Positions 11,101 through 25,794 of a stretch of DNA of 64,000 nucleotides are shown here, in pieces. The stretch is from Cololabis saira. Taxonomy: Eukaryota > Chordata > Actinopteri > Beloniformes > Belonidae. The position numbers and the translations under genes are program-made. The notes below the pieces were generated by a model. That model was not told the origin of the DNA. It ran no database searches and saw only the letters and a list, made by a program, of their open reading frames with translations. The DNA is taken from positions 36,728,879 to 36,792,878 of the forward strand of contig NC_084596.1 in NCBI RefSeq assembly GCF_033807715.1, in the 5' to 3' direction. Numbering within the stretch: the first letter of the stretch is position 1; the number at the start of each line of letters is the position of its first letter.

Positions 11101-14100
11101 GAAAAAGTGAAAAATCTGTTTCTAGTCAAAGCCTTTTTTAGTTACTATTCACAACTAAAATTAAGGAGTAAAAATGCTTTACTACAGTTTTAGATGTGGA
11201 AAAATGAATGAGTGGTCACTGTTAATTACATTTAACCTTTATCATCAAGTTCAATGTTAAGTTGTATCACTTGATTTAAAGAGAGGTGCATGATTTTTTT
11301 TTTGATTTTTTCCCCTTCTTCAAGAGTTGACACTGGTTCCTGAGGTCTTAATGAAACATCTAGTGCATGCTTTGGTCAAAACACTATATAAATACCATAC
11401 AAAAACATGCTTGCATCCCTTACTCCACGGGGAGTGGAATAAAATGATCAATTCTTTAAAATAAAGTGGAAAACTGCCAAAACATATGATAAGCAAATAC
11501 TTGCCATTTCTTGTAGGCGTACTCCAGATAGGAAGCAGTCAGCCTCAGCTCAAACTCAGTGATGTATTTGGTGTCATAAATGCCGGCGGGAAACATCTCA
11601 GACAGGTCGGCTGTGAAGTTGGTCAGGCGCTCAGGAAGTTGAGCATAAAAACTCTGGCAGCAGCAAAACACAAAGTATTTGCATGAGAATAATATCTCAC
11701 ATCAAAAACAAATACTTAATGGTGAGAGAGGCACTAATATCACAGATAAAATGCACACATAATCCCAGTAAAAGCATTTTTGATACATTTCAGTGCAGCA
11801 CTTCTTACACCATCACAGTTTCACTAAATTGGATGACTGAACTTTTCGGTGAGTATTATTTTTGGCTAATGGGGGAAAATATTTGGATGTAAAATGTGTG
11901 AATATATTTAACATATTAGGCAAGGAACTAGAGGAAAAACAAAACTCCTTGGACCTGATACAGGAAGACCATGTCAATGAGGCCGTTGTGCAACACCAGA
12001 GGTTTCTTTGCACGCAGCAGGTCAATGAATAAAGCTCGGATGTGGACTCCACGGTCATCTGCTCCTCCCTAGGAGACATGACAGAGCACGTAAGGACACT
12101 TGAAAATCATACAATCTGTGAGCAAAAAAGCTAATTACCAAATAACAAGTGAGACAAAACCAACTTGTGTAGTTCTGAGTGGCATTTCAACAAGACCGAG
12201 ACTGGACACACTGTACAACACGGAGCAACAATGCAGCCACTCTCACCTTATTATTTCCCTTCCAGTAAGGAATTCCTTGACTGTATTGCTTGTTAAAGTC
12301 AAACCCGTGCTGCACCAGGAACTGGACTGACTGGGGTTCAATAATATACTCTTCTGAGCACAGGAGGGTGAGGTTAAACACCTGGACCATGTATGAGTCT
12401 GGATCCTGGAGGATGAAAAAAAGCAAGAAGAAATGATAAAACAGAAAGAATAGAGCGACTGTTTTTTTAAGAATTTACAAAATATATCATTGTTCATTAG
12501 GGGTGTAACAATATATCGTGCCACGAAATTTAGTGATACAAAAACGTCACGAAACGTGTCGTGGAGGTGACAAACTGTATCGCGATATTGGGTTATTAAT
12601 ATTAATCCATTGTGTTGACTAGTAACGTGCAGCGTATTTGTGCCGACCGCGCCTCGACCCGCGGATCAAAATCTTACTACGCTCAGAAGAAACTAGTACC
12701 GTTTTGCGGTCCCGTTTTAAGCTCTGAACCTTTACTTATGTAAGGCTGGTGTAGAGTTAAGCCTTACCTTATCAAATTAAACCTTTTTCGGGTCGTGAGT
12801 AGGATAAACACAGGGACAACTTCTTTGTGAGTTCCAGTGTACTTTAATGTCCAATCTAAAACATACTAATCACTACAGATAAACTGACTAGTGTAATTAT
12901 AGTCCCTAATTTACATCAGAATATATTTATAAAATAATGAACCCTGAATTACCAAAATAACCTTAACAAAAATAAATCTCCTCTTACACTTATAAGGTGA
13001 GCATGAATCAATCTTTTTTATGATGTAAAAATGTATTTATTTGCTTTTATTTATTTATTTAATTTTAGTTGTTACATTTCTGGAAAAGAAAAAAGTTAAA
13101 ATCATACATGAGAGAAACTATTCAGTTTGTGGCAAAATATTTGTACTTGTATGAAACTGAAGATGCATAATGCAAACCTGACATTTACTTTTAGTTCAGT
13201 TTGTGGAAAATGGTTGGCCTGGCTTTCTCTTTAAAACTTAAACCATTATAAAGCATTACAAACTGTAACAATAGGGCAAACACACAGCATTGTTTTGTAT
13301 TTTGTGTCTTTCAAATAAAAGAAATTTTTTTCCAGTCATATGTTCCTCATTCAAGGTTGTTAAAAAAAAACTGCTATAATATCATATCGTATCGTTGTCG
13401 TGACCTCAATATCGTGTATCGTACCGTATCGTGAGATTAGTGTATCGTTACACCCCTATTGTTCATGCAAATAATACATCTCATGTGGCAGCACTCACAT
13501 GCAACACTGTTTCTCATTTAATCTGATGCATTTGAGACAATACGCATTTTCATTGCAGAACAAGTATTAGTATTTCACTTGTTTTATGTTGTAATCGGTT
13601 TAACATTTCTTTATTTTTAACCTTTGAAAGTAGAACAACTCTATAAACTACTTATACTCTTCTTTATACCTTATAATTTATATCTAATATAAAATAATAT
13701 ATATATATATCTTTAAACCTTATATCTGCTTTTTTTGAACACAGTGGAAGAAACACTGACATGAGGGACATAACATTGTGTGACCATACTCGTATGAATA
13801 CTTTCACTTTTAGCAGTTGTTAAAGATGCTGTATTTGCAGAGGTGTCAAGTAATGAAGTACAAATATTTTGTTACCTTACTTAAGTAGAAATTTTGGTTA
13901 TCTATACTTCACTGGAGTAATTATTTTTCAGATGACTTTTTACTTTTACTCCTTACATTTTAAAAACAGCCTTGTTACTCTATTTCATTTCGGCCTTTAA
14001 AAAAAACTATCCAGTTAAAGTTATTCTATGCAACTTCCTAGAGCTAGCAAGATTTGAAAGTGGCGCTTCCTCTAAGCCCCGCCCCCCCGCCCCCCCCGCC

Positions 14101-16122
14101 CCCACCCACGAGCGCTCCGTCCAAAGCCTCGCCCCCACAAACACGAACGCGCATACGATTATTAAACATTTTGGACAGCACATTTACAGCAAAACTACCC
14201 CATGTCTCATTCACCTGTAAGCGAGGTCGGTTTTAGGGGGGGCAGGGGGGGGCTGTGCCCACCCAAACGTGCCCACCGGCGTCTCCATCCCGGAGAGCGT
14301 CGGTGAACGGCACGGCAGCGCTGCGGTGCGCTGCAGGCTCTAAAGCCGCAGCTACGCCGTACCCTACGGCGTCTACGCCGTAGCCTACGGCGTCTACGCC
14401 GTAGCCTACGGCGTAGCTGCGGCAACACAGCCCGCACGGCACCGCAGCGCGCTGCCGTTCACCGGCGCTCTCCGCTCTCGCCGTGAGACGCCTATATCCC
14501 CACGGACCCCATACAGCTTCCGAGCTGGAGCTCCTGCGGCTTTTCACGGCTGCGGCTGTTCACGTGTCCCCCCGGGCTGCTGCTGCTGCTGCAGAGGCTG
14601 CTGGGCAGAGAGCAGCAGCCTCTGCAGCAGCAGCAGCGGACTAACGGCTCCCGCTCCCCGGTCACACACAGCGGGACCGAGCTGCTCTGGAAATAACTAC
14701 GGTACATAATATCTATATACTGGGGTCCGTGGCAGAAGGGAGGGAGGGAGGGGGTTACACTGGGACACTGTGAGCCCAGGAGGACCCGTGGAAGTGAACA
14801 CGTCGGGCTGCTGGAAGCGAGTGCGCGCATGGGACAGGGCGGGGGGACGTGGTTTAAAATGAAAACATCTGATTGGTTCTTTCCCTTCCTGGACCTGGAC
14901 CAATCCGTATCATTCGGACCGAATGGGGGGGGGCTTAGAGGTGCCATTTTCAAAATTCTTGCTAGCTCAGGGACAATCAAGGAGAATGCCTTTAAATTGC
15001 TCCATCCGGATAGAGTGAATTTGGTTGTGGTTGTTTCAGATGTTCTTGTCCAGTTTTGTTCTTACATCCGTTCCCTCAGATTCCTGCAACTAAACTTGGA
15101 TGTACATTCCAATAAAGGTTAGGATAAATGATAACATGCCTCTGAAGTTTGACTTTTTGCACCATTACAATACTTATAGGCAACTAGTCATCATATCTCC
15201 TGCTCTCTGAAACACATGTTAATGCTCAATATTAAATGTGGCAGGGTGGAGGAGCAGCAGCCACTCAGGTGATGGGTCACAGGTGTGTCCCATCAACCTC
15301 TCCACCCTGCCTGCCTTTATAAGGCGTGGCTGCACAGCAGCAAGGGGGCTGTGAAGGAGCTGAAGCACGTGTGTCCTGTGTGTTGGGTGGAATAAAAAGT
15401 GGTTGTGCACTGAAACTCTGTGTCCTCGCTATCCTGTCGGTCGGGCCCGTAGCACTCGCCCTGCTACAGTACACATATATGGTTCTTTAATATATTTGCA
15501 TTATACTAAGATGCATTAATTTTCAATGGCTTTTCTCCTTAATGGCGTTTTCCCCCTTACATTACTTTTACACTTTTAAGTAGTTTTGAAACCAGTACTT
15601 TTACTTGAGTAAAACACGTGAGTTGATACTTCAACTTCTACAAGAGTGTTTTTAAACTCTAGTATCTATACTTCTACCTGAGTAATGAATGTGAATACTT
15701 TTGACACCTATTTGTACCTTGATGTCCAGTGTCTTGTAACAGGCAATCCCCAAAGACAGGATGGAGCGGGAGCGAGCAGCATGGCATATGGCCTTATATC
15801 TGTCCTCTATAGACCTGAAAGAGCGCAGAAAGTGTTATAAATGCTCAACAGCTGGGTAAGTCATGGTAACAGGTACAGGTAAATGCGTTTACTCACTCGG
15901 CCAGTAAGGCCTTCCTGTTCCCCAGACCAGACAGCTCCTGCAACCACACACAGATTTACCACACTGTGTAAAATACAATCACTGTGAGCCGTGCACACTT
16001 TAACTTACCGTGTCTAGCGCAATGAAGGACGAAGAATGAATTGCAACGACCAAACTAGGCCAAAGCTCTTTCAGATTGCCATTATGGATGTCGATAACTG
16101 GAACCATCAGAGAAGATGCCAT
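8149..16122 (-). CDS. toe1: TOE1 (target of EGR1), DEDD-type 3' exonuclease with CCCH zinc finger, 8 coding exons
   Basis: Coding exons are 16122-16009, 15937-15897, 15814-15718, 12405-12247, 12068-11955, 11653-11505, 10744-10582 and 8847-8149: 1536 bp, 511 aa, against 510 in human. TOE1 is a CAF1-family deadenylase/exonuclease acting on snRNA 3' ends in Cajal bodies. The catalytic DEDD pattern shows as ALDTELSGL (D37, E39) and HNGLID (D169), followed by [13 protein letters not shown]8CX5CX3H finger ([20 protein letters not shown]) is split by intron 7. A basic nuclear signal ([14 protein letters not shown]) follows. The second CAF1 half, [20 protein letters not shown] and then [20 protein letters not shown], ends the protein. 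A long low-complexity linker lies between. Intron 6 uses a GC donor (AAATG, then GCAAGT). Intron 3 carries two hAT elements, one ending 9 nt from the donor. Confidence 0.96.
9026..9712. mobile_element. MITE with ATATGGGTCAATGACG inverted ends
   Basis: ATATGGGTCAATGACG at the left is mirrored by CGTCATTGACCCATAT at the right. A second, internal inverted pair around TCATGTGGTGC (near 9206) and GCACCACATGA (near 9517) suggests an older core. It has no transposase, and TA may be the target. It lies in toe1 intron 7. Confidence 0.65.
9713..9930 (+). pseudogene. Degenerate Tc1/mariner-like transposase fragment
   Basis: Translation gives [19 protein letters not shown], a stop codon, then [11 protein letters not shown] in the same frame. 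This matches the FSDES...(H)GGGSVMVWG spacing of Tc1-family transposases. The N-terminal DNA-binding part and the terminal repeats are not recognisable. It is an inactive relic within toe1 intron 7. Confidence 0.6.
10001..10032. repeat. Perfect 15-bp inverted repeat with 2-nt loop
   Basis: CAAGTCGATGACACC is followed by TT and the exact reverse complement GGTGTCATCGACTTG. It lies in toe1 intron 7 between the Tc1 relic and a LINE-like 3' end (CCCTTCGGGGATGAATAAAG at about 10221). Confidence 0.85.
12498..13458. mobile_element. hAT-like MITE (TAGGGGTGTAAC ends)
   Basis: TAGGGGTGTAACAATA at the left and TATCGTTACACCCCTA at the right are terminal inverted repeats. TTGTTCAT target duplications at 12490-12497 and 13459-13466 are identical. 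Subterminal TATCG-rich sequence is present at both ends. No transposase is visible. It lies in toe1 intron 3, 92 bp into the intron from exon 4. Confidence 0.92.
14020..14991. mobile_element. GC-rich fold-back insertion nested in the hAT element, TTAAA duplication
   Basis: Against hAT copy B this block is an insertion at CCAGTTAAATTGC, flanked by TTAAA on both sides (14015-14019 and 14992-14996). The ends share GAGCTAGCAAGA, a TTTGAAA-like run and TCTAAGCCCC in inverse orientation. The interior is GC-rich and strongly self-complementary: a long inverted repeat over about 14270-14490 centred on CTACGCCGTAG units, and a second hairpin at 14579-14637. The open frames inside it are by-products of this composition. 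Class unknown. Confidence 0.75.
14579..14637. repeat. CTG/CAG hairpin with 25-bp arms
   Basis: CTGCTGCTGCTGCAGAGG is mirrored by CCTCTGCAGCAGCAGCAG. The arms are 25 bp with a 9-nt GGCAGAGAG loop, inside the nested GC-rich insertion. Confidence 0.85.
15237..15468 (+). mobile_element. Solo LTR nested in the hAT element
   Basis: It begins TGTGGCAGGG and ends CCCTGCTACA (TG...CA), and has a TATA-like TTTATAAGG followed by AATAAA about 75 bp later, the order expected in an LTR. Copy B of the host hAT reads CTCAATAGTACACAT at the matching place; here the LTR is inserted with TTAAA (15232-15236) and GTACA (15469-15473) as a degraded 5-bp duplication. No internal retroviral genes are present. The family is not identified. 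Confidence 0.7.
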
Positions 16123-16822
16123 GTTTGACACGTTTTCTCGCGGCTGCGTGAATACTAGCTCGCTAGGTGAATCACCTAGTGAGGTCTACGCACCGCCTTT
16201 GTAAGCGAAGGTTGTGTTTAGTAGATACTTCCAATATCGCCCGTGTAAGTCGATAGTGACGCTTTTGCTTGATTGAGTCGGGGGCGGGTATCCTAGCAGC
16301 TAGATCTCAGCGCTGCTGCCGTAAACATTTCCGCGTGTTCTCGGCATGGTTCTCGGGTCCTTCGAATCACCAGTGTATAGTCGCCGTACTACTGCCTGAA
16401 TGCACATACAATTATCTTTTAGAAATATTTGAATGAATTAATGAATGAATTAAGTTTATTCAGTCATGACAAAACAAACAAAAAAAAAAAAACACACAAA
16501 ACACGACACCAAAAAAAACATTGTGCACAGCATTAACATTTCATACAAAACCAAGAATGTGTTGAACAATGACTGAAAAGGCATAGGCTGAAGCAAACTG
16601 CTTATAAAAGCCTATCCAACTTTCTTTTTGTGGCTACCGACCTCCAGAAAACCAAAAAGAGAATAGAAAAGCAAAGAAACAACAAAAGGCAAAGAAACAA
16701 TAGAAACATTTACTTGGTTCAAAGTTTTATTTAGACGGGACAATGCATATTCATGAACACTACATTAAGCAGTGTAAATACACCGGGTTTTAGCAGAAAT
16801 GCTAGTTTCCACCCGCAGTCCC

Positions 16823-17028
16823 CACAAACAACCAGACACACTCACGGGCAATTTAGAATCATCAGTTAACCTAAATATGCATGTTTTTGGACTGTGGGAG
16901 GAAACCCAAGCAAGCACGGGGAGAACATGCAAACTCCACACAGAAAGGTCCTGCTGGGCCTGGGAGTCGAACCGGGGACCTTCTTGCTGTGAGGCAACAG
17001 TGCTGACCACTAAGCCACCATACAGATA
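16823..17028 (-). mobile_element. tRNA-derived SINE-like repeat, partial copy
   Basis: On the minus strand the sequence starts with a pol III A-box-like TGGCTTAGTGG and a B-box GGTTCGACTCC, then a body with CATGCATATTTAGG and AATTGCCCGTGAGTG. The same body occurs at 53190-54187. It lies between toe1 and the THAP gene. Confidence 0.7.
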
Positions 17029-17097
17029 GTCAATTGCACTTATAAGTTTCAAAAATAGCTTTAAAAACCATTTTCTTAAAAACCAAAAGAGAATGAC

Positions 17098-17330
17098 ATC
17101 AGAATCAGAATAGAATAGAATATAATAGTAGAATAGTAGACTTTATTGATCTCCCAGAGGAGAAATTCAGTCGTGCAGCAGCCAAAAACACACAGAATCA
17201 GAATGAGCTTTATTGGCCAGGTTCGAACATTGTCCAACAAGGAATTTGACTCCGGTAATTTCGCTCTTTCGCAGTAGATAAACAAATAAACAAATAAACA
17301 AATGTAGTATTTTTGACATATGTACAGAAT
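17098..17330 (-). mobile_element. LINE 3'-end fragments
   Basis: The minus strand carries GAATTTCTCCTCTGGGAGAT followed by CAATAAAGTCTAC, a typical fish CR1/L2-group tail. A second similar fragment (GCCAATAAAGCTCATTCTGA) sits next to it. No coding part is left. Confidence 0.5.
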
Positions 17331-17951
17331 AAACATCTAAGATGCAGCAGTTTGAGGTAGGGGAAAAAAAGGACAGCTCTGAATAAAATAAAATAAAATA
17401 ACCTATTTACAATTTTACCATTTTACAAAACAAAATTGTACAAAAAATACAAAAAATGATACAAAAGAAATACAAAAGGTGAGAGGTGCAGCAGAGTGAG
17501 GCAGACATGAGTATTGCTGTTTTATGTTTTTAACATGTTGTTTTTTATTTGACAAAACAATGCATACATATAATAGATTTATTTGTGAATTTTATTATTT
17601 ATTGAAGTCAATTTCTTGATTATTTTTTTATTTTAAACCGGATTTTCCATCAGGCATACGCGAAGGACGCACAAGAGCGACTCTACCTCACAGTTCGGCC
17701 TTCGAGGAGACGGGCGCCATTTTGGCTCAAACGAGTGAAATATTTTATCCCTCACCAAAGTGTTTTAACATAATTTCCTAAATGTATATTCACATTGTCG
17801 CCTTATGACTGCACTGTTTTTTTTAAGTGTTGACGTTTAATGCGAGCGTAGCTTCGTTTCTCCCAGCTCCACTAGCTGACAGTAATGCCAGAGAGTCCCT
17901 GTTGATCGGCCAGTCGTCGGTAGTTTTAAAGTGTCATCATCATCATCGGTC

Positions 17952-21664
<3,713 letters not shown>

Positions 21665-22166
21665 TCCCGGGAGAGTGCGCACATTTCCACACCGTAGCTA
21701 GAGGTTGACTGAGTAAAGGATTTGCTGACTTGTCACCTGGTTGTGGTTGCAATCTACATCCGATACGGGCCTTTGCTGGGGTGGTGCTCTCGGCTGCATC
21801 CAGCCTGGGTTTACGCTGCAGGGGAAACCTGAACTGTTACATGAGCTTGAAGTTCTGATGAGCATGTGCACCATGACGCTCGCCCCGGTAGAGATTGTAA
21901 ATAGGTGTTGCGTGGACAAATAGTTTCCTCAAATCCTTGTTCGTTTGCTGCTTGCGTTCTCGATTTTATAATTAAATGGAAGATTTAGGATATTAGGATC
22001 TGCGTTGTAATTGAGAATACATGTACAATTTATAACTCTTAAGAAACGCTTTCAACAAAATTGGATTCCTGATCCATTTTCTTGTCACCTTTGCACATAT
22101 TAGCCCTTTCTCTTATCAGGAATCTTTTAATGGATAAATGAAATGAAATCCTCTCTTGATTACAAC

Positions 22167-22869
22167 TAGTGATGCACGGAAATGAAAATTTGTGGCGGAA
22201 ACCGAAAATTATAATAAACACTTGGCCGAATACCGAACAATGGTTCTTCGCAGTTTTTCATTTATTTTGCCAATTTTTTCACCATTGCATTAATCAAATA
22301 AATGTGCAGTGAAATACCCGCCAGTAACAATTTGACTTACTGTACTTATTGTATTTTTTCTCATAATCCTTTTTCATTTTCTCCCGTTCAAGTCCAGTTA
22401 ATCGGGCCGTGGTGGGGCGGGGCTGATATCCGCAATTTGAAGCCTTGTATAATAGTTGTAAAAATCTGGGTTATTTTCTTGGAGGATCTCGTCATATCAG
22501 ACGGTGAGGGTTCGTTCACCGCATCGGTAGTACGGGCCCTTTTCTCTGCGCGGTGCGTCCCGCCACCGTCTCCATCACCAAGCAGCTTTCCCAAATCCAA
22601 CTCATCTGGATCATTTCTCGTGTCCTCTGCTTTTTCCCCACATCCAAGTAATGATCTGACATGCTGACATGTTTGCTGCATTAACACCGCTCGCCCCTCA
22701 CTCCACGCTGTTCGCTGTTTGATTGCGTCATCTAAACAAGCCGTAATTATATAAGCCGTTATTAATGGTTCGTTTTTTTTTCCCCACTTATTCCACTGAA
22801 CACCGAAAGTGTTTTTTTTGCTATTTTCGGCCGAACAATTTCGGTTACCGAACATTCTGTGCATCACTA
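22167..22869. mobile_element. hAT-like MITE (TAGTGATGCAC ends)
   Basis: Terminal TAGTGATGCAC and GTGCATCACTA are exact inverted repeats, with subterminal CCGAA-rich sequence on both sides. Target duplications ATTACAAC at 22159-22166 and 22870-22877 are identical. The reading frames inside are not transposase-like. It lies about 500 bp beyond the THAP stop. Confidence 0.93.
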
Positions 22870-22894
22870 ATTACAACACAGTATAATTCTGTGC

Positions 22895-23230
22895 TTAAAG
22901 GAGCATGAGGCAGGATTTATGAAAAAAATTCGTATACGTTTTAAGTTTTCTAGTAATAATGTCAGATGAAGCGTTCCAAACCAAAAAGAATGAGCCCTCT
23001 AGTGTATCTCTCCGTTGCCTTGAACAGGCTGTGTGCTGCAAAATGTGCTGCAATTGTGACCGGAATTTCCCGCGCTGTCCTGCGGATGTGACGTCACATG
23101 ACGCTGCATGCGCCTCTCCCCTGTTCTCCTGTGCCGGCTTCGCTGTTGGCTGCAGTACCCCCGACGGCCGTCGTTGCGAAGGGTGGCGCTAGAGAGTCAT
23201 TTCTTAAAAGGAGCCTCATGCTCCTTTAAA
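22895..23230. mobile_element. Short MITE with TTAAAGGAGCATGAGGC ends
   Basis: TTAAAGGAGCATGAGGC is mirrored by GCCTCATGCTCCTTTAA. TTAA at both outer edges could be part of the element or its target. The interior is GC-rich and ends with a short region around GGGTGGCGCTAGAGAG. It starts 25 bp after the preceding hAT element. Confidence 0.7.
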
Positions 23231-24177
23231 TATGAATATCGTTTTGTTCAAGTTTTTAAATCTCTACCAGAGAAGGTAGGCAAACAAATGTCAGGCTGGT
23301 CACATGTCATATAATGTCTAAAATATTGTCATTGTGTGAAAATAAAGTGAAATAATGTCCCGTGCATTTTGTGTGTCAGTATGAGGAGGATGGAGATGGA
23401 TCTGACAGTAAAAATGAATAGATGAGCTTTATTTCTGACTCCTCTTCATATAATAATGCTTCAGCAAAGGCCAGCTGAAGTTTTTCACTTTTCCTTTACT
23501 GTAACTACACCAGAGATGCAGAGGGGAGTACAGTACGCTCTAAAAGGGGCGGCATAGAGCACGACACGTGCATCCTGCTGTTACAAGCCTAGGGTGTAAA
23601 AAGTATTAATTTCTACAGATGTAATGTGCAGCTTATGACAAAAACTTTACCGCAAGACTACTCTGATAGCTCTGTAGTAACTGAGTACCATCACGTGATG
23701 TTTGATTGGCCCCGGCTGGACTTTGAGCAGACCACTGTCATGTCTGTGAAGGTATTTGTTCTGTGGCTGGCCTTTCACTCCAGTTGACCCGGAGGGCGTA
23801 GATGATGTTAAAGTTCAAGCTGAAAGAAAAGTACAGCTGCTGTTTTCACGTTGGTGGACGTTGACCACTGATGTGACTCAGTTTTAGGATCAACACGCTT
23901 CATATTTACTTTCCTGTCTTTTATAGTAGGAACTTTCTCTTTTCTTTTTTTTGTGATCCTCTGGACCACAAAGAAAAGAACATTGGAAGTGTTGCAAGTG
24001 GTTGAAATCTTCAGAAACCACCACGAACAACAGATAGCAGCGGATGTCGCGGATGGTCTCTGCAAGGATCAGTTCAGTATCTTGAGTGGCCAGACGTTCC
24101 TCCACAGTAACTGCTGTTAAAAAAAACTCTGCAGTCCCTTCTCCTTTCAGCCTGGTAGCTCTGCTTTTAGTCTGTAA

Positions 24178-24774
24178 CAGAGGTGTCAAAAGTATTCACA
24201 TTCATTACTCAGGTAGAAGTATAGATACTAGAGTTTAAAAATACTCCTGTAGAAGTTGAAGTATCAGTTTTTTACTCAAGTAAAAGTATAAAAGTACTGG
24301 TTTCAAAACTACTTAAAGTATAAAAGTAAAAGTAATGTAAGGGGGAAAAAGCCATTAAGGACAAAAGCCATTGAAAATGAATGTATCTTAGTGTAATGCA
24401 AATATATTAAAGAACCATATATGTGTACTATTGAGCATTAACATGTGTTTCAGAGAGCAGAAGATATGATGTTGGAATGTACATCCAAGTTTAGTTGCAC
24501 AAGAACATCTATCCCACAACCACAACCAAATTCACTCTATCCAGATGGAGCAATTTAACTGGATAGTGGATTTTTTTAAAGGCCGAAATGAAATAGAGTA
24601 ACGAGGCTGTTTTTAAAATGTAAGGAGTAAAAAGTACAGATAATTGCGTGAAAATGTAAGGAGTAAAAGTAAAAAGTCGTCTGAAAAATAATTACTCCAG
24701 TGAAGTATAGATAACCAAAATTTCTACTTAAGTAAGGTAACGAAGTATTTGTACTTTGTTACTTGCCAGCTCTG
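24178..24774. mobile_element. hAT element (Tol2-like CAGAGGTGTC ends), copy B
   Basis: It begins CAGAGGTGTCAAAAGTATTC and ends GTTACTTGCCAGCTCTG. Duplications GTCTGTAA (24170-24177) and GTCTGTAG (24775-24782) differ at one base. It is in opposite orientation to copy A at 13838-15708 and lacks both nested insertions, so it serves as their empty-site reference. It lies upstream of selenop2. Confidence 0.88.
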
Positions 24775-25794
24775 GTCTGTAGCCACTAAAATCTAGAAAA
24801 TCATCCCGAATCTGTTCCTCAAACTGAAGGCATTTGATGCCAAGAATCTCTCTCCCTCTCTCTCTCTGTATGTGTGTCTGCCTCCCTCTCTTTTCTCTAA
24901 CTGTTTAATTTGGGGGAAGTGCTTATACAACATCGGAGGCTTTAAAAACAACAGGACTTTGCTGTGTTTCAGTGCAGGTCACAGTACAGAGGGAGGACAG
25001 AGGTAAGAGTTGCTCTTTGTCATGACATTTCTTTCTATTTATATCAGTTTTTTATTTGTTCCATCAACCAGTTGTCTAGTTTGTGTGTATATTTGGTTTT
25101 CAAAGTAATCTATGATTATATTTTTTCCCCTTATATGAACTGAGACAACTATTGCAACAAATATAAATGATATTTTTGTTAATGCAGTTTTAAGAGGAAT
25201 TTGAATTGTTGTGTCCTCTGTGTTTTTAAATACAGTTTTAAAACAAGATAATGTTAAACAGGCTGTCAAAAAAGGTCCAGTTTTCTGAAAATAACATGTA
25301 TCCAGAGCTTTTTTTAGTGCAGACAGTGCAGTTTTTGTATGTAAGCATCTCCTTCCCTGCTCCTCTTTGTCCGTCAGGCTCCGTGGGCCTCTGCCAGCCC
25401 GTCTGTCCGTTTGCCCCCAACATTCCTCTTTCTATTTGCTGCGTACCCAATCAGCTCTTTTTTTCTTTTGCTGATTATCTCCACTTGTGATGAGAGAGAC
25501 AATGAGGGTTTACTCTTAATTATCCTGGGATCAAACTGACTGGCCGTTTGTTTCAAGGTTGGGAGAGTGCTGACAATACAAAATGAATTCATCTCATTAT
25601 GATCCCAAACAGATACATTACAAAGACTTTTTTTTATACCACAGAGGTTTGGCATTCAGATTGGCATATGGTGCATAACTAAAATAACAAAATGTAAATG
25701 TGATCTGTTGACAGTGAAAAGACGGCATGCTAAACGTCCCTTTTCCACACATCTTGTCCTTCAGGAAGATTGGGTCCAGTCAGACGGAGTCACC

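Larger units (their letters stand above)
13838..15708. mobile_element. hAT element (Tol2-like CAGAGGTGTC ends), copy A, carrying two nested insertions
   Basis: The left end is CAGAGGTGTCAAGTAATG. The right end is the inverted ACTCTAGTATC...TTTTGACACC form seen intact in copy B at 24178-24774. The target duplication is TGTATTTG at 13830-13837; a trimmed version, TATTTG, remains at 15709-15714. Alignment to copy B by eye shows two extra blocks, 14020-14991 and 15237-15468. The right end lies 9 nt inside toe1 intron 3 from the exon 3 donor. Confidence 0.85.

Noticed and set aside
14207..14547. Arg-rich and Ala/Val/Gly-rich frames on the minus strand
   Set aside because: They lie in the GC-rich palindrome of the nested insertion, and repeated codons follow the DNA repeat unit. 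No family similarity.
22302..22867. Overlapping frames on both strands between the THAP gene and selenop2
   Set aside because: They fall inside the hAT MITE at 22167-22869 and show no transposase motifs.
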